A stretch of 63,476 nucleotides of DNA from assembly GCA_003023565.1 (NCBI GenBank), contig PXSA01000015.1:1-63476 (forward strand), in the 5' to 3' direction. The DNA is from Halobacteriales archaeon QS_9_68_17 (GTDB taxonomy: Archaea > Halobacteriota > Halobacteria > Halobacteriales > Natronoarchaeaceae). A program made the translations under genes and the position numbers. This document shows positions 1 to 8,414 of this stretch, piece by piece. Each line of letters begins with the position of its first letter. Position 1 is the first letter of the stretch. Under the pieces are notes generated by a model. That model searched no databases, had not been told where the DNA came from, and worked only from the letters and a program-made list of their open reading frames with translations.

Positions 1-282
1 GAGGTCAAACCCTCGTCGTCGATGACCGAACCAGCGCGGTTGCAGTTGCTGTTCTACCTCTGGTATCTCGATCGGGTCACCGGCGTCGAAAAGACCGGCG
101 TCCTGGCACATCCGACAGAGAAACGACGCGAGACGACCGAACTAACCCCGGAAACCAGCGCCGAAGTCGAATCGGCTATCCGTGGGATCCGCGAGGTCGT
201 CACCGCAGACTCGCCGCCACCGGCCGAGGAGAAGTCAGTCTGTGACTCGTGTGCCTATCACGATTTCTGCTGGAGCTGTTGA
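1..282 (+). CDS. cas4: CRISPR-associated Cas4, C-terminal part
   Basis: The reading frame is open at the left edge, so only the last 93 or so residues are seen. The tail ends with a cysteine cluster (CDSCAYHDFCWSC), matching the C-terminal iron-sulfur cysteines of Cas4 RecB-type exonucleases. Cas4 trims and helps select PAM-containing prespacers during spacer acquisition. It ends 2 bases before cas1, so cas4-cas1-cas2 form one adaptation operon. The effector genes of the type I-B system would lie to the left, outside the window. Confidence 0.85.
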   Translation, partial: EVKPSSSMTEPARLQLLFYLWYLDRVTGVEKTGVLAHPTEKRRETTELTPETSAEVESAIRGIREVVTADSPPPAEEKSVCDSCAYHDFCWSC

Positions 283-284
283 TC

Positions 285-1277
285 ATGAACGACAACTACC
301 ACGTGTTTTCCGACGGCCGTATCGAACGCCAAGACGACACGGTGCGTGTCGTCACCGACGATGGCGAGAAAAAGTATCTCCCGGTCGAGAACGCCGAGGC
401 GATCTTTCTCCACGGACAGATCGAGTACAACACTCGTTTCGTCTCCTTTCTCGATCAGAAAGGCGTCGCAGTCCACGTCTTCGGCTGGCACGACCACTAC
501 GCCGGCTCGATCATGCCAAAGCGGGGTCAGACCTCCGGCCAGACGATCGTTGATCAGGTCCGGGCCTACGACGACCCGGGTCACCGTCTCAAACTGTCGA
601 AGGCGTTCGTGGACGGCAGCATCCACAACATGCGCTCGAACGTCGCCTACTACGACGGGCGTGGATACGACTTCGAGCATGTGCTGGAGGAACTGGAGGA
701 TGCACGGGCATCGCTCGACCGGATGGGAACGATCGACGAGACGATGGGCGTCGAAGCGCGCGCCAGGAAGGCGTACTATTCGACCTTCGATGAGGTCCTT
801 CCCGAGGGATTCGTCTTCGGTGGCAGGCAGTATAACCCTCCGAATAACGAGGTCAACAGCCTGATCTCCTTCGGCAACTCGCTGGTCTATGCGAACGTCG
901 TCTCGGCGATCCGCGCGACTGCACTGGATCCGACGGTCAGTTACCTCCATGAACCCGGTGAACGACGATACTCACTGGCGCTGGACATCGCCGACCTGTT
1001 CAAGCCGCTGCTCGCCGATCGAGTCATCTTTAGACTCGTCAACCGCGGCCAGCTAACCACCGACGACTTCGAAGACGACATGAATTCCTGTCTTCTGAAC
1101 GACGACGGTCGAAAGACCTACTCGAAAGCATACGAGGAAACGCTCGACGAGACGATCGATCACCCGGATCTGGGAAAGAAGGTGAGTTACCAGTATCTCC
1201 TCCGCGTCGAAGCGTACAAACTGAAAAAACACCTCTTGACCGGCGAGGAGTACGTCCCGTTCCGACGGTGGTGGTGA
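285..1277 (+). CDS. cas1: CRISPR-associated endonuclease Cas1
   Basis: Metal-dependent integrase that, with Cas2, inserts new spacers at the leader end of the array. The 330-residue length is normal for type I-B Cas1. The C-terminal alpha-helical domain has the expected acidic/His positions: Glu in NNEVNSLISFGN (about residue 188), His in SYLHEPG (about 223) and Asp in LALDIADLF. I chose the ATG at 285 because it starts 2 bases after the cas4 stop; an upstream in-frame GTG overlaps cas4 and is less likely. The gene overlaps cas2 by 10 bases. Confidence 0.95.
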   Translation: MNDNYHVFSDGRIERQDDTVRVVTDDGEKKYLPVENAEAIFLHGQIEYNTRFVSFLDQKGVAVHVFGWHDHYAGSIMPKRGQTSGQTIVDQVRAYDDPGHRLKLSKAFVDGSIHNMRSNVAYYDGRGYDFEHVLEELEDARASLDRMGTIDETMGVEARARKAYYSTFDEVLPEGFVFGGRQYNPPNNEVNSLISFGNSLVYANVVSAIRATALDPTVSYLHEPGERRYSLALDIADLFKPLLADRVIFRLVNRGQLTTDDFEDDMNSCLLNDDGRKTYSKAYEETLDETIDHPDLGKKVSYQYLLRVEAYKLKKHLLTGEEYVPFRRWW

Positions 1278-1543
1278 ATGTGGTCTACGTCGTCGTAGTC
1301 TACGACATGGAAGCCGACCGTACTCACAAGATGCTGAAGTTCCTCCGCCGATATCTCACGCACGTTCAAAACTCTGTCCTCGAAGGGAATGTAACTGAAG
1401 GTGACGTAGAAAGGATCCGATCCGGCGTCGATGAAATGCTCAAACCCGGGGAATCGACCATCATCTACCGCGTCTCCTCCGAAAAGATGGTCGAGAGATC
1501 TGTCTTCGGTGACGACCCCGCCGCTGACGATCAGTTCCTCTAA
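1268..1543 (+). CDS. cas2: CRISPR-associated Cas2
   Basis: Small ferredoxin-fold partner of Cas1 (91 residues) that bridges the Cas1 dimers in the spacer-integration complex. The N-terminal strand VVYVVVVYDME ends with the conserved Asp region, followed by a helix (HKMLKFLRRYLTHVQNSVLEG) typical of Cas2. Start is one of three tandem GTG codons overlapping the end of cas1. It is the last gene before the CRISPR leader. Confidence 0.95.
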   Translation: MVVNVVYVVVVYDMEADRTHKMLKFLRRYLTHVQNSVLEGNVTEGDVERIRSGVDEMLKPGESTIIYRVSSEKMVERSVFGDDPAADDQFL

Positions 1544-1655
1544 CTGTCCCGATCGTTCCATCGACCCCCCCGGGGTTCAGAGGTTATCGCGGGTCGATGG
1601 AAACGATAAAGTGTGAACGACCAATAGAGCTGTTTACGTGGTCTAATTGGCCATG
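1544..1655 (+). promoter_or_regulatory. CRISPR leader
   Basis: Non-coding stretch of 112 bases between the cas2 stop and the first repeat. Its last 60 bases are clearly more AT-rich than the surroundings. It is assigned as the leader because the repeats next to it are uniform, while the repeats at the opposite end are degenerate; new spacers are added at the leader end. It should hold the array promoter and the Cas1-Cas2 docking sequence; I cannot mark an exact promoter. Confidence 0.75.
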
Positions 1656-4600
1656 GTTACAGACGGACCCTTGTGGGGTCGAAGCCCGGATGTGAGGGTC
1701 ATCGTCCCGCCGCTCGGGTCGGTTACAGACGGACCCTTGTGGGGTCGAAGCTTCGCTATCCCTTTCGCGAAGGTTTCAGGGAGGGCTTGTTACAGACGGA
1801 CCCTTGTGGGGTCGAAGCGAGATACTCGTGTCGCTCTCGGGCTCTCTCAGCGGGTTACAGACGGACCCTTGTGGGGTCGAAGCCGGAGATAGCGGCACTG
1901 ATGGATCGATCAATGGCCCGGTTACAGACGGACCCTTGTGGGGTCGAAGCCGAGTGAGCGCGATCAACGGACGGATCGCTGACCGTCGTTACAGACGGAC
2001 CCTTGTGGGGTCGAAGCGCGGCCCGGAACTGCCCGCGCACGGTGCTCTGTCGTTACAGACGGACCCTTGTGGGGTCGAAGCAACCCCGTAGAGAACGGCG
2101 CAGACTATCGGAATTGGGTTACAGACGGACCCTTGTGGGGTCGAAGCTGCTCGAACCCGACGAGGTGCCGAGCCAGGTGGAGCAGTTACAGACGGACCCT
2201 TGTGGGGTCGAAGCGACCGCTTCACGCGCTCTCCCGACCATCTCGTCCCCGGTTACAGACGGACCCTTGTGGGGTCGAAGCAAGTATCGGTACGTGAAGC
2301 GGGCCGTGAAGAAGGGCCGGTTACAGACGGACCCTTGTGGGGTCGAAGCGACCTAAGCGAGGGCTTTTTCGGCATCGACTGGCGGGTTACAGACGGACCC
2401 TTGTGGGGTCGACCTTGTGGGGTCGAAGCTCGTGAAAATCGGACGGGACCGCGTCGATACCCGCGTTACAGACGGACCCTTGTGGGGTCGAAGCAGGTGG
2501 TCCGCGACGACGATGCAGTGGTAATGAGGCGTTACAGACGGACCCTTGTGGGGTCGAAGCTGAGCTGTCCTCAAGGACAGCCTGACACCCTCGCATCGTT
2601 ACAGACGGACCCTTGTGGGGTCGAAGCCTCCTGCGACCGTAGGAGACGCAGAAGCACCAAGTATGTTACAGACGGACCCTTGTGGGGTCGAAGCGACAGC
2701 CGTGAGCAAATCATGGACTGGGGGTCTGACCTCGTTACAGACGGACCCTTGTGGGGTCGAAGCGCTCGCGAGTATGGACGCTGGTCGGACGTCCTCTGGT
2801 TACAGACGGACCCTTGTGGGGTCGAAGCACGAGAAGATTCGCCTGCCGAAGGTCCAGGACGGCGGTTACAGACGGACCCTTGTGGGGTCGAAGCGCGATC
2901 GGCGGCACATCGACGAGGTACTCTCCGTCGTTACAGACGGACCCTTGTGGGGTCGAAGCTCCCGCTGCTCGTCAGCGTCAGGATCGGTTTCGGGGAGTTA
3001 CAGACGGACCCTTGTGGGGTCGAAGCCAAGATGCCTGCTAATGGCGCGCTCCGAAGCGCCGTTACAGACGGACCCTTGTGGGGTCGAAGCGCCGCTTCGA
3101 CCATTCCTTGAGCATCGCCGTGCCCGTTACAGACGGACCCTTGTGGGGTCGAAGCTCAAACGGCTCGAACTGAACTTTTGCGGTGGACGTAGTTACAGAC
3201 GGACCCTTGTGGGGTCGAAGCTCGGTCAGCGTTTGTGAGAGCTGTCCGACGTACTCTGTTACAGACGGACCCTTGTGGGGTCGAAGCGTGTAGTCGCCGT
3301 CCCGGACGTAGATCCGGACCTGGGTTACAGACGGACCCTTGTGGGGTCGAAGCCGCGACGGCTACGACGGCGCGGTCGCGCTCGACCACGGTTACAGACG
3401 GACCCTTGTGGGGTCGAAGCTGCCGCGACGAGCGCGTGAAGGCGCTCAAGGAGGAGTTACAGACGGACCCTTGTGGGGTCGAAGCCGCCGTCGTCGAGGC
3501 GCTCCAGGGCGTCGACGACGTGTTACAGACGGACCCTTGTGGGGTCGAAGCACACCGGGGGCAGTTTTAGATGTCGTTTGTTCGTTGTTACAGACGGACC
3601 CTTGTGGGGTCGAAGCCATTACCCGACGGCGTCGACCGTCAGGCGTTCCTAACGTTACAGACGGACCCTTGTGGGGTCGAAGCTGAGGACACCGGCGATG
3701 TCCAGCGGGTTCTCGTTGGTTACAGACGGACCCTTGTGGGGTCGAAGCTTTCAGTAGTCTTTGGTTGGACCGCTGTGTGGTGAGCGTTACAGACGGACCC
3801 TTGTGGGGTCGAAGCTTGTTATCTGTGTGTGTAGTCCCACCGACGGGACCGTTACAGACGGACCCTTGTGGGGTCGAAGCGGATCGTGTGAATCACGGGC
3901 ATGTGGTTCGGCTATAGTTACAGACGGACCCTTGTGGGGTCGAAGCTGCCATCCCGTCTTGAACGCCGACACGACGGTCTGGTTACAGACGGACCCTTGT
4001 GGGGTCGAAGCTTGTCTCGGCGCTTGAGTCCGATCACGTATGGATGGTTACAGACGGACCCTTGTGGGGTCGAAGCACTCCCGTGGAACTGGCAGAGTCC
4101 CCGGCGTAAATCAGTTACAGACGGACCCTTGTGGGGTCGAAGCTAGCCGCGCACCGGAGGTGACTCAAATGAGTTCATGTTACAGACGGACCCTTGTGGG
4201 GTCGAAGCAGATCGGCCATCGTGGCGACTCACTCGTCCCTGGAAGTTACAGACGGACCCTTGTGGGGTCGAAGCTCCCGAGGAAAGTCAAAGAATAGCCG
4301 CGTTCCGGTTACAGACGGACCCTTGTGGGGTCGAAGCGCAGGCGACGAGCGCCGAAGAACGTCACAACCTCAGTTACAGACGGACCCTTGTGGGGTCGAA
4401 GCAGGCCGACCGGATCGACCTTGAGCGCGTTGAGGCCTGTTACAGACGGACCCTTGTGGGGTCGAAGCTGCGGGTCCGAACCCGAGTTAGAACCTATATA
4501 CTGGTTACAGACGGACCCTTGTGGGGTCTAAGCAACGAGTCCGGCGACCTCGTTTCGGCTGGGTATCCGAGTTACAGACGGACCCTTGTGGGGTCTAAGC

Positions 4601-4667
4601 ACTGTACGACTGTCTGAGAGTGTTGAGCGTGAACTCTGTTTCAGACGGACCCTTGTGGGGTCGAAGG
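1656..4667 (+). CRISPR. Type I-B CRISPR array, 46 repeats and 45 spacers
   Basis: The 30-base repeat begins GTTACAGACGGACCC and continues TTGTGGGGTCGAAGC. I count 46 copies, with spacers of about 33-39 bases (average period 66). The last 8 bases of the repeat, GTCGAAGC, correspond to the usual 5' handle of haloarchaeal type I-B crRNAs cut by Cas6. Exceptions: repeat 12 (2386-2429) has an internal duplication; repeats 44 and 45 (4504, 4571) read TCTAAGC at the end; the terminal repeat at 4638 starts GTTTCAG and ends GAAGG. Degeneracy at the right end supports transcription left to right from the leader next to cas2. All spacers are different. Apparent protein-coding frames inside the array are repeat translations, not genes. 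Confidence 0.98.
2386..2429 (+). repeat. Aberrant CRISPR repeat with internal 14-bp duplication
   Basis: Repeat 12 is 44 bases instead of 30 because the segment CCTTGTGGGGTCGA occurs twice in tandem. The first 27 and last 3 bases match the consensus. The 3' handle-forming end (GTCGAAGC) is intact, but a second partial copy of the stem region is present, so RNA folding and Cas6 cutting here may differ. Confidence 0.95.
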
Positions 4668-4698
4668 GCCATTCGCCATGTATAGGCTGCTAACGTGT

Positions 4699-4935
4699 AT
4701 GACGAACGAGAGCCGCGACGACCACACTGGGAAATTCACCGAGAAGTACGATGGTAGCGACTTCGTCGATGTTATCGAACGTCTCGGTGGGTCTGCCGGG
4801 ACGACGGAGGTGGCCGAAGAACCGGACTGCCCACACTCGACGGCGTACCATCGACTGGATCGACTCAGGGAGGAGGGACGAATCGATAGCCGCCGGATCG
4901 GAAACGCAGTGCTGTGGGTGGTCGCGAATGAGTGA
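4699..4935 (+). CDS. Small winged-helix DNA-binding protein
   Basis: 78 residues with a winged helix-turn-helix: helix DFVDVIERLGG, then TTEVAEEPDCPHSTAYHRLDRLREEGRIDSRRIG as recognition helix and wing. Similar small MarR/ArsR-like proteins accompany integrases in haloarchaeal integrative elements. The ATG at 4699 is preferred; an ATG at 4678 would add seven residues. It overlaps the next gene by 8 bases. With the downstream integrase relic it looks like the remains of an integrated element next to the CRISPR array. Confidence 0.7.
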   Translation: MTNESRDDHTGKFTEKYDGSDFVDVIERLGGSAGTTEVAEEPDCPHSTAYHRLDRLREEGRIDSRRIGNAVLWVVANE

Positions 4936-5179
4936 CTCTAACCACGTCGCAACCTATCCCTCGGACAAGCAAGTGAAACGATGGGAAGGTCAGTGTGAAA
5001 AACTCGGATTTCGATCCCGGTCGGAGTTCGTTGAAGCAATGGTCGAATCCGGACTCGAAAAGTTCGATGCCCCCGAAATCGAACCTGACGAGACCGATCG
5101 AGAGCTTCGTACCCGGCGCAACGAGCTCTTCCGGTCCGTCCGGACAACGGCGAACCTCGGTTGTTCCCCAGTCATATGA
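4928..5179 (+). CDS. Ribbon-helix-helix-like protein, probably truncated (DUF5805-like)
   Basis: 83 residues. The N-terminal part (VATYPSDKQVKRWEGQCEKLGFRSRSEFVEAMVESGLEKF) resembles the strand-helix-helix DNA-binding region of haloarchaeal DUF5805-type proteins found between a winged-helix gene and an integrase. The family is usually longer; here the frame stops soon after RTRRNELFRSVR, with an unrelated tail, suggesting a frameshift or deletion joining it to the integrase remnant. The family assignment is from memory of the module layout and is moderate. Confidence 0.55.
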   Translation: MSDSNHVATYPSDKQVKRWEGQCEKLGFRSRSEFVEAMVESGLEKFDAPEIEPDETDRELRTRRNELFRSVRTTANLGCSPVI

Positions 5180-5204
5180 ACAACACGCAGATGGACGATG
5201 GGGG

Positions 5205-5469
5205 AATCAACGACGCCCGGAAACATCGTTTCCACCCCGAACATGAGGAAACGCCACACCATCGAGCAGTGAGATTACACTACGGCCGTTACCGGTTTGC
5301 GACCTACTGGCGTGTCGAGCAGGATCTCAACAGGGAGTGGGTAAAGTACATGTGGGCGACACATCGGCAGGTGAAGTGACCGATCGGTGGCATCGACCAC
5401 TGTGTCCACAGTTATTACGAGGACATCGAACCAGTATATCGGGAACGCGTCTTCAAATCGGGAGCGTGA
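5205..5469 (+). pseudogene. Tyrosine recombinase (integrase) C-terminal remnant
   Basis: Three adjoining frames together spell the end of a haloarchaeal tyrosine integrase. Frame one gives HYGRYRFATYWRVEQDLNRE and WVKYM (the H-x-x-R catalytic motif and following helix). A shift near 5351 restores RGDTSAGEVTDR, and a second shift near 5388 restores GIDHCVHSYYEDIEP followed by VYRERVFKSGA and a stop, which carries the expected nucleophilic Tyr region. At least two indels and loss of the N-terminal half make it non-functional. Confidence 0.75.
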
Positions 5470-5696
5470 CGAGGGCGTACCCTCCGGATCGGAACCGGTA
5501 ATGGAGGAGACCCGCCTCTTCGTTCGGATATCCGTAGTCTTGTAGATCCAAGGAGCATCGTCGGTATTTATTAGCACGTCGTAGATCGATCGTTTCCCGC
5601 GATCGACGGAGCACGTCGATACGGAAACCACTACGAAGGGCGGCGCGGCCTCGCGTTTCGAGAACGCATATACGGAACCGGTGTTTTAGCGAACAC

Positions 5697-6548
5697 ATGA
5701 ACGAGAGGAGTTCCACGGGTGCGGCGTGGTTCGCAGATATCGATCCAGGGGATATGGGGGCAGCAACGGAAGCCATTCGGGAACGGACTGCCGATGCCCC
5801 CCTGAATTGGCCTTCCGAAGCCATAGACGCGGAGTTCGCGGACGACGAAGCCGACTACTACGCCAAACTCCGTGAGGCCACGCTCGAATCCACCCATGAT
5901 GCCGTCCGAGAGCGAGAGAAGGCAGACGATCAACAGCTAAAACATAGTGTTCGAGCCATGGACGACTGCGACCGGACCGCCAACGAACTCGCCGAGCGCG
6001 TCGCGGAGTGGGCCGGGACGCTGTTCGAGGACGCCGGCACCGGCGTCGACGGCGCGCGCGACCTCGCGGAGCGCGACCCGGCGGGGCCGACCGAGCGCCG
6101 CGTCGTCTCCCTCGCCGAGCGCGTGGCGTCGCTGGCCGACGAGAGCGACGACCTCCGGGAGTACGTCGAGCGGCAGGCCGGCACCGTCGCGCCGAACCTC
6201 GCGGCGATGGCCGGACCGGTGCTCGCGGCCCGCCTGATCGCGCTCGCGGGGGGACTCGACTCGCTCGCGAAGATGCCGAGCGGCACCGTGCAGGTGCTCG
6301 GCGCGGAGGACGCGCTGTTCGCCCACCTCCGCGGTCGGGCGAGTTCGCCGAAACACGGCGTCATCTACACCCACGAGTACGTCCGTGGGACCGCCCCGGA
6401 ACACCGCGGGTCGGCGTCCCGCGCCCTCGCCGGGAAACTGACGATCGCGGCCCGGATCGACCACTACTCCGGCGAGCGCAAGCCGGAGATAGACCGCGAA
6501 CTGGACGAGCGCATCGAGACCATCCGTGCGCGGGGTGAGAGCGAATGA
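5697..6548 (+). CDS. nop5: Nop5/Nop56-like C/D-box RNP protein
   Basis: Scaffold of the box C/D RNP that guides 2'-O-methylation of rRNA and tRNA; it holds fibrillarin and L7Ae on the guide RNA. The 283-residue protein has the N-terminal fibrillarin-binding part (about 1-100), a coiled-coil, and the NOP domain with the conserved run GPVLAARLIALAGGLDSLAK followed by MPSGTVQVLGAE (about 180-215). A TATA-like CATATAC lies about 27 bases upstream. It overlaps the fibrillarin gene by 4 bases (ATGA), so both are one operon. Confidence 0.95.
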   Translation: MNERSSTGAAWFADIDPGDMGAATEAIRERTADAPLNWPSEAIDAEFADDEADYYAKLREATLESTHDAVREREKADDQQLKHSVRAMDDCDRTANELAERVAEWAGTLFEDAGTGVDGARDLAERDPAGPTERRVVSLAERVASLADESDDLREYVERQAGTVAPNLAAMAGPVLAARLIALAGGLDSLAKMPSGTVQVLGAEDALFAHLRGRASSPKHGVIYTHEYVRGTAPEHRGSASRALAGKLTIAARIDHYSGERKPEIDRELDERIETIRARGESE

Positions 6549-7180
6549 GCCTCCCCCATGGCGTCGAACGCCGGGATTTCGGCGGCGAGGACCGCCTCGC
6601 GACCCGCGGCGAACCCGTCTACGGCGAACCGACGGAGGACGGCTGGCGGCTCTGGGACGCCCGCCGGTCGAAGCTCGGCGCGATGCTGGAACGCGAGATG
6701 GACGTGGGCCTCGACGGCGGGGACGGCGTGCTCTATCTCGGCGCGGCGAGCGGCACCACGGTGAGTCACGTCGCGGACTTCGCCGGCCCGACGTACGCCG
6801 TCGAGTTCGCGGCGTGGCCCGCCCGGGACCTGCTCGACGCGGCACGGGACCGGGACCGCCTGTTTCCGCTGCTGAAGGACGCGCGAAAGCCCGAGACGTA
6901 CGCCCACGTCGTCGAGAGCGACCTCGGTGCTATCGTACAGGACGTGGCGACCCGCGGCCAGGCCCGCGTCGCGGCGGAGAACAGCCGGTTCCTCGCCGAC
7001 GACGGTCGCCTCGTCGCGGCGGTCAAGGCCCGCAGCGAGGACGTGACCGGCGACCCCGGAGACGTGTTCGACGCGGTGCTCGACGAACTGGGAGAGCGCT
7101 ACGAGGTGCTCGAAACCGAGCGGCTGGAGCCGTTCCACGACGACCACCTCGGCGTGGTCGCGCGGCCACGAGAACGCTGA
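6545..7180 (+). CDS. flpA: Fibrillarin-like rRNA/tRNA 2'-O-methyltransferase
   Basis: SAM-dependent methyltransferase subunit of the archaeal C/D RNP. 211 residues: short N-terminal beta domain, then the Rossmann-fold core with VLYLGAASGTTVSHVAD (SAM site, about 63-79), the YAVEFA strand and the GLVAAVKARS-like strand (here GRLVAAVKARSED). Length and order are normal. Translationally coupled to nop5, its direct physical partner. Confidence 0.95.
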   Translation: MSLPHGVERRDFGGEDRLATRGEPVYGEPTEDGWRLWDARRSKLGAMLEREMDVGLDGGDGVLYLGAASGTTVSHVADFAGPTYAVEFAAWPARDLLDAARDRDRLFPLLKDARKPETYAHVVESDLGAIVQDVATRGQARVAAENSRFLADDGRLVAAVKARSEDVTGDPGDVFDAVLDELGERYEVLETERLEPFHDDHLGVVARPRER

Positions 7181-7215
7181 CAGCCGGAAGCGGCGTTTCG
7201 ACCTCGACGGATCGG

Positions 7216-7223
7216 TTTTATTA
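7216..7223 (+). promoter_or_regulatory. TATA-like box for the phosphatase gene
   Basis: TTTTATTA lies 27 bases upstream of the GTG at 7246, the normal spacing for leaderless haloarchaeal transcripts. It decides the start, since the frame itself is open far upstream. Confidence 0.6.
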
Positions 7224-7245
7224 TCGACGCGCCAGCACGGAGTGC

Positions 7246-7773
7246 GTGGACCGGAACGAGACGGAGGACCCGGACGACGGACCGTCCGACCGGAAACCGG
7301 CCGAAGGGTCGACACGGACCGAGGAGAGACCGCTCGTACGGCCCAAAGGGTACGTCGCGGACCGCCCGGTCGTCCGTCGCGTCGGCGACCGGGACCTGTT
7401 TCTCGGGAACGCCCTCGCGGCCCGGCCTGAGAAACACGGCCTGTCGTTCGACTTCGTGCTGTCGACGACAGACGAGAAGCGGCCGCTCACCACCCATCAC
7501 CACCCGCTCACCGACGGGCCGGGCAACGAGTGGACCGCATTCGAGGCGGCCGTGGACGACGCCCGCCGTCTCTACCGGCGAGACGGGCGCTTGCTGATTC
7601 ACTGCAGGGCAGGTATTTCGCGCAGCGCCGCGCTCGTCGCGACGGCTCTCGCCGCCGAGGAGGACCGGACGTTCGCCGACGCGCTCGACGCGGTACACGA
7701 GGCCCGGCCGCTCGCGATGCCGCATCCGGCGCTTCACGAGTCGGCCGTGGTCTATCTGGCCGCGAACGCGTGA
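7246..7773 (+). CDS. Dual-specificity protein phosphatase family protein
   Basis: About 175 residues with the cysteine-phosphatase loop HCRAGISRSAAL (C-x5-R, about residue 121) near the C-terminus, preceded by LFLGNALAA and LSTTDEKRPLTTHHHPLTD, as in DSP/laforin-like phosphatases. It should remove phosphate from Ser/Thr/Tyr residues or small phosphorylated ligands. A GTG start is assigned from the TATA-like box; the first 45 residues are charged and probably disordered. Confidence 0.85.
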   Translation: MDRNETEDPDDGPSDRKPAEGSTRTEERPLVRPKGYVADRPVVRRVGDRDLFLGNALAARPEKHGLSFDFVLSTTDEKRPLTTHHHPLTDGPGNEWTAFEAAVDDARRLYRRDGRLLIHCRAGISRSAALVATALAAEEDRTFADALDAVHEARPLAMPHPALHESAVVYLAANA

Positions 7774-7834
7774 CCTACCCGGACGGGCCGCTTTCGCCGG
7801 TACGCTTTTGCCCGATCCGCGAGCACCTCGCGGC

Positions 7835-8323
7835 GTGACCGAGACCGCCCCCGACGCGCCCCGCGAACCGCAGACGCTCCGGCTCCCAGTGGCGACACTC
7901 GACGCGCTGGCAGCGTGGGCCGAGGACGGCACCGGCCTGACCGCCGCGGCGCGGGTCCGGGACCCCGTCGGCCGGATCGCGCTCGTCAAAAACGACTGGT
8001 CCGACGGCTGGCTCCCGCCCGGCGGGGGCGTCGAACCCGGAGAGGCCCCGCCCGCCGCGGCCGAACGGGAGGTGCGGGAGGAAACCGGACTGGACGCCGC
8101 CGTCGGCGGTCCGCTGGTCGTGTTCGACCAGACCTACGTCGCGGCGGGCAACGGACGGGAACGGTTCACCGCCGAATACGTCCTGTACGCCGCCCGCGCC
8201 GAGGGGCCGATCCCAGAGGCGACGCGGTTGGGCGCGAGGCCCGGTGAGATACGAGCGGCGCGGTGGTTCGACGCGCCGCCGGAGAACCTCCACGACGGCG
8301 ACCTCCTCCGGCCGTATCCGTGA
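7835..8323 (+). CDS. Nudix hydrolase
   Basis: 162 residues with a complete Nudix box at about 66-90: [15 protein letters not shown] then [10 protein letters not shown], giving the REUxEE metal-binding residues. The family hydrolyses nucleoside diphosphates linked to another moiety; the substrate cannot be told. A GTG start at 7835 is preferred over a TTG 27 bases upstream because a T-rich box (TACGCTTTT, 7801-7809) sits at the right distance. Confidence 0.85.
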   Translation: MTETAPDAPREPQTLRLPVATLDALAAWAEDGTGLTAAARVRDPVGRIALVKNDWSDGWLPPGGGVEPGEAPPAAAEREVREETGLDAAVGGPLVVFDQTYVAAGNGRERFTAEYVLYAARAEGPIPEATRLGARPGEIRAARWFDAPPENLHDGDLLRPYP

Positions 8324-8383
8324 TCGTGGGACCGCGCTCCGACTGCCGGGACGACCGTCCGGCGCTCTGCCGACTCCAAACCG

Positions 8384-8391
8384 TATTTATT
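8384..8391 (+). promoter_or_regulatory. TATA box for gshA
   Basis: TATTTATT is centred about 27 bases before the ATG at 8415, supporting a leaderless transcript and the chosen start. Confidence 0.7.
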
Positions 8392-8414
8392 CGCGGGTTG
8401 CGAACCCACGGGCG

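Noticed and set aside
1647..4617. Many open frames across the CRISPR array (repeated TDPCGVEA or RRTLVGSK peptides)
   Set aside because: They are translations of the repeat unit in different frames with random spacer codons; no start signals or independent support.
4668..5696. A toxin-antitoxin pair next to the array
   Set aside because: The small proteins fit the winged-helix/RHH/integrase module better, and no toxin fold is visible.
6526..7245. N-terminal extension of the phosphatase frame over fibrillarin
   Set aside because: The extension is Arg/Pro-rich shadow sequence of flpA; the TATA box and GTG at 7246 give the real start.
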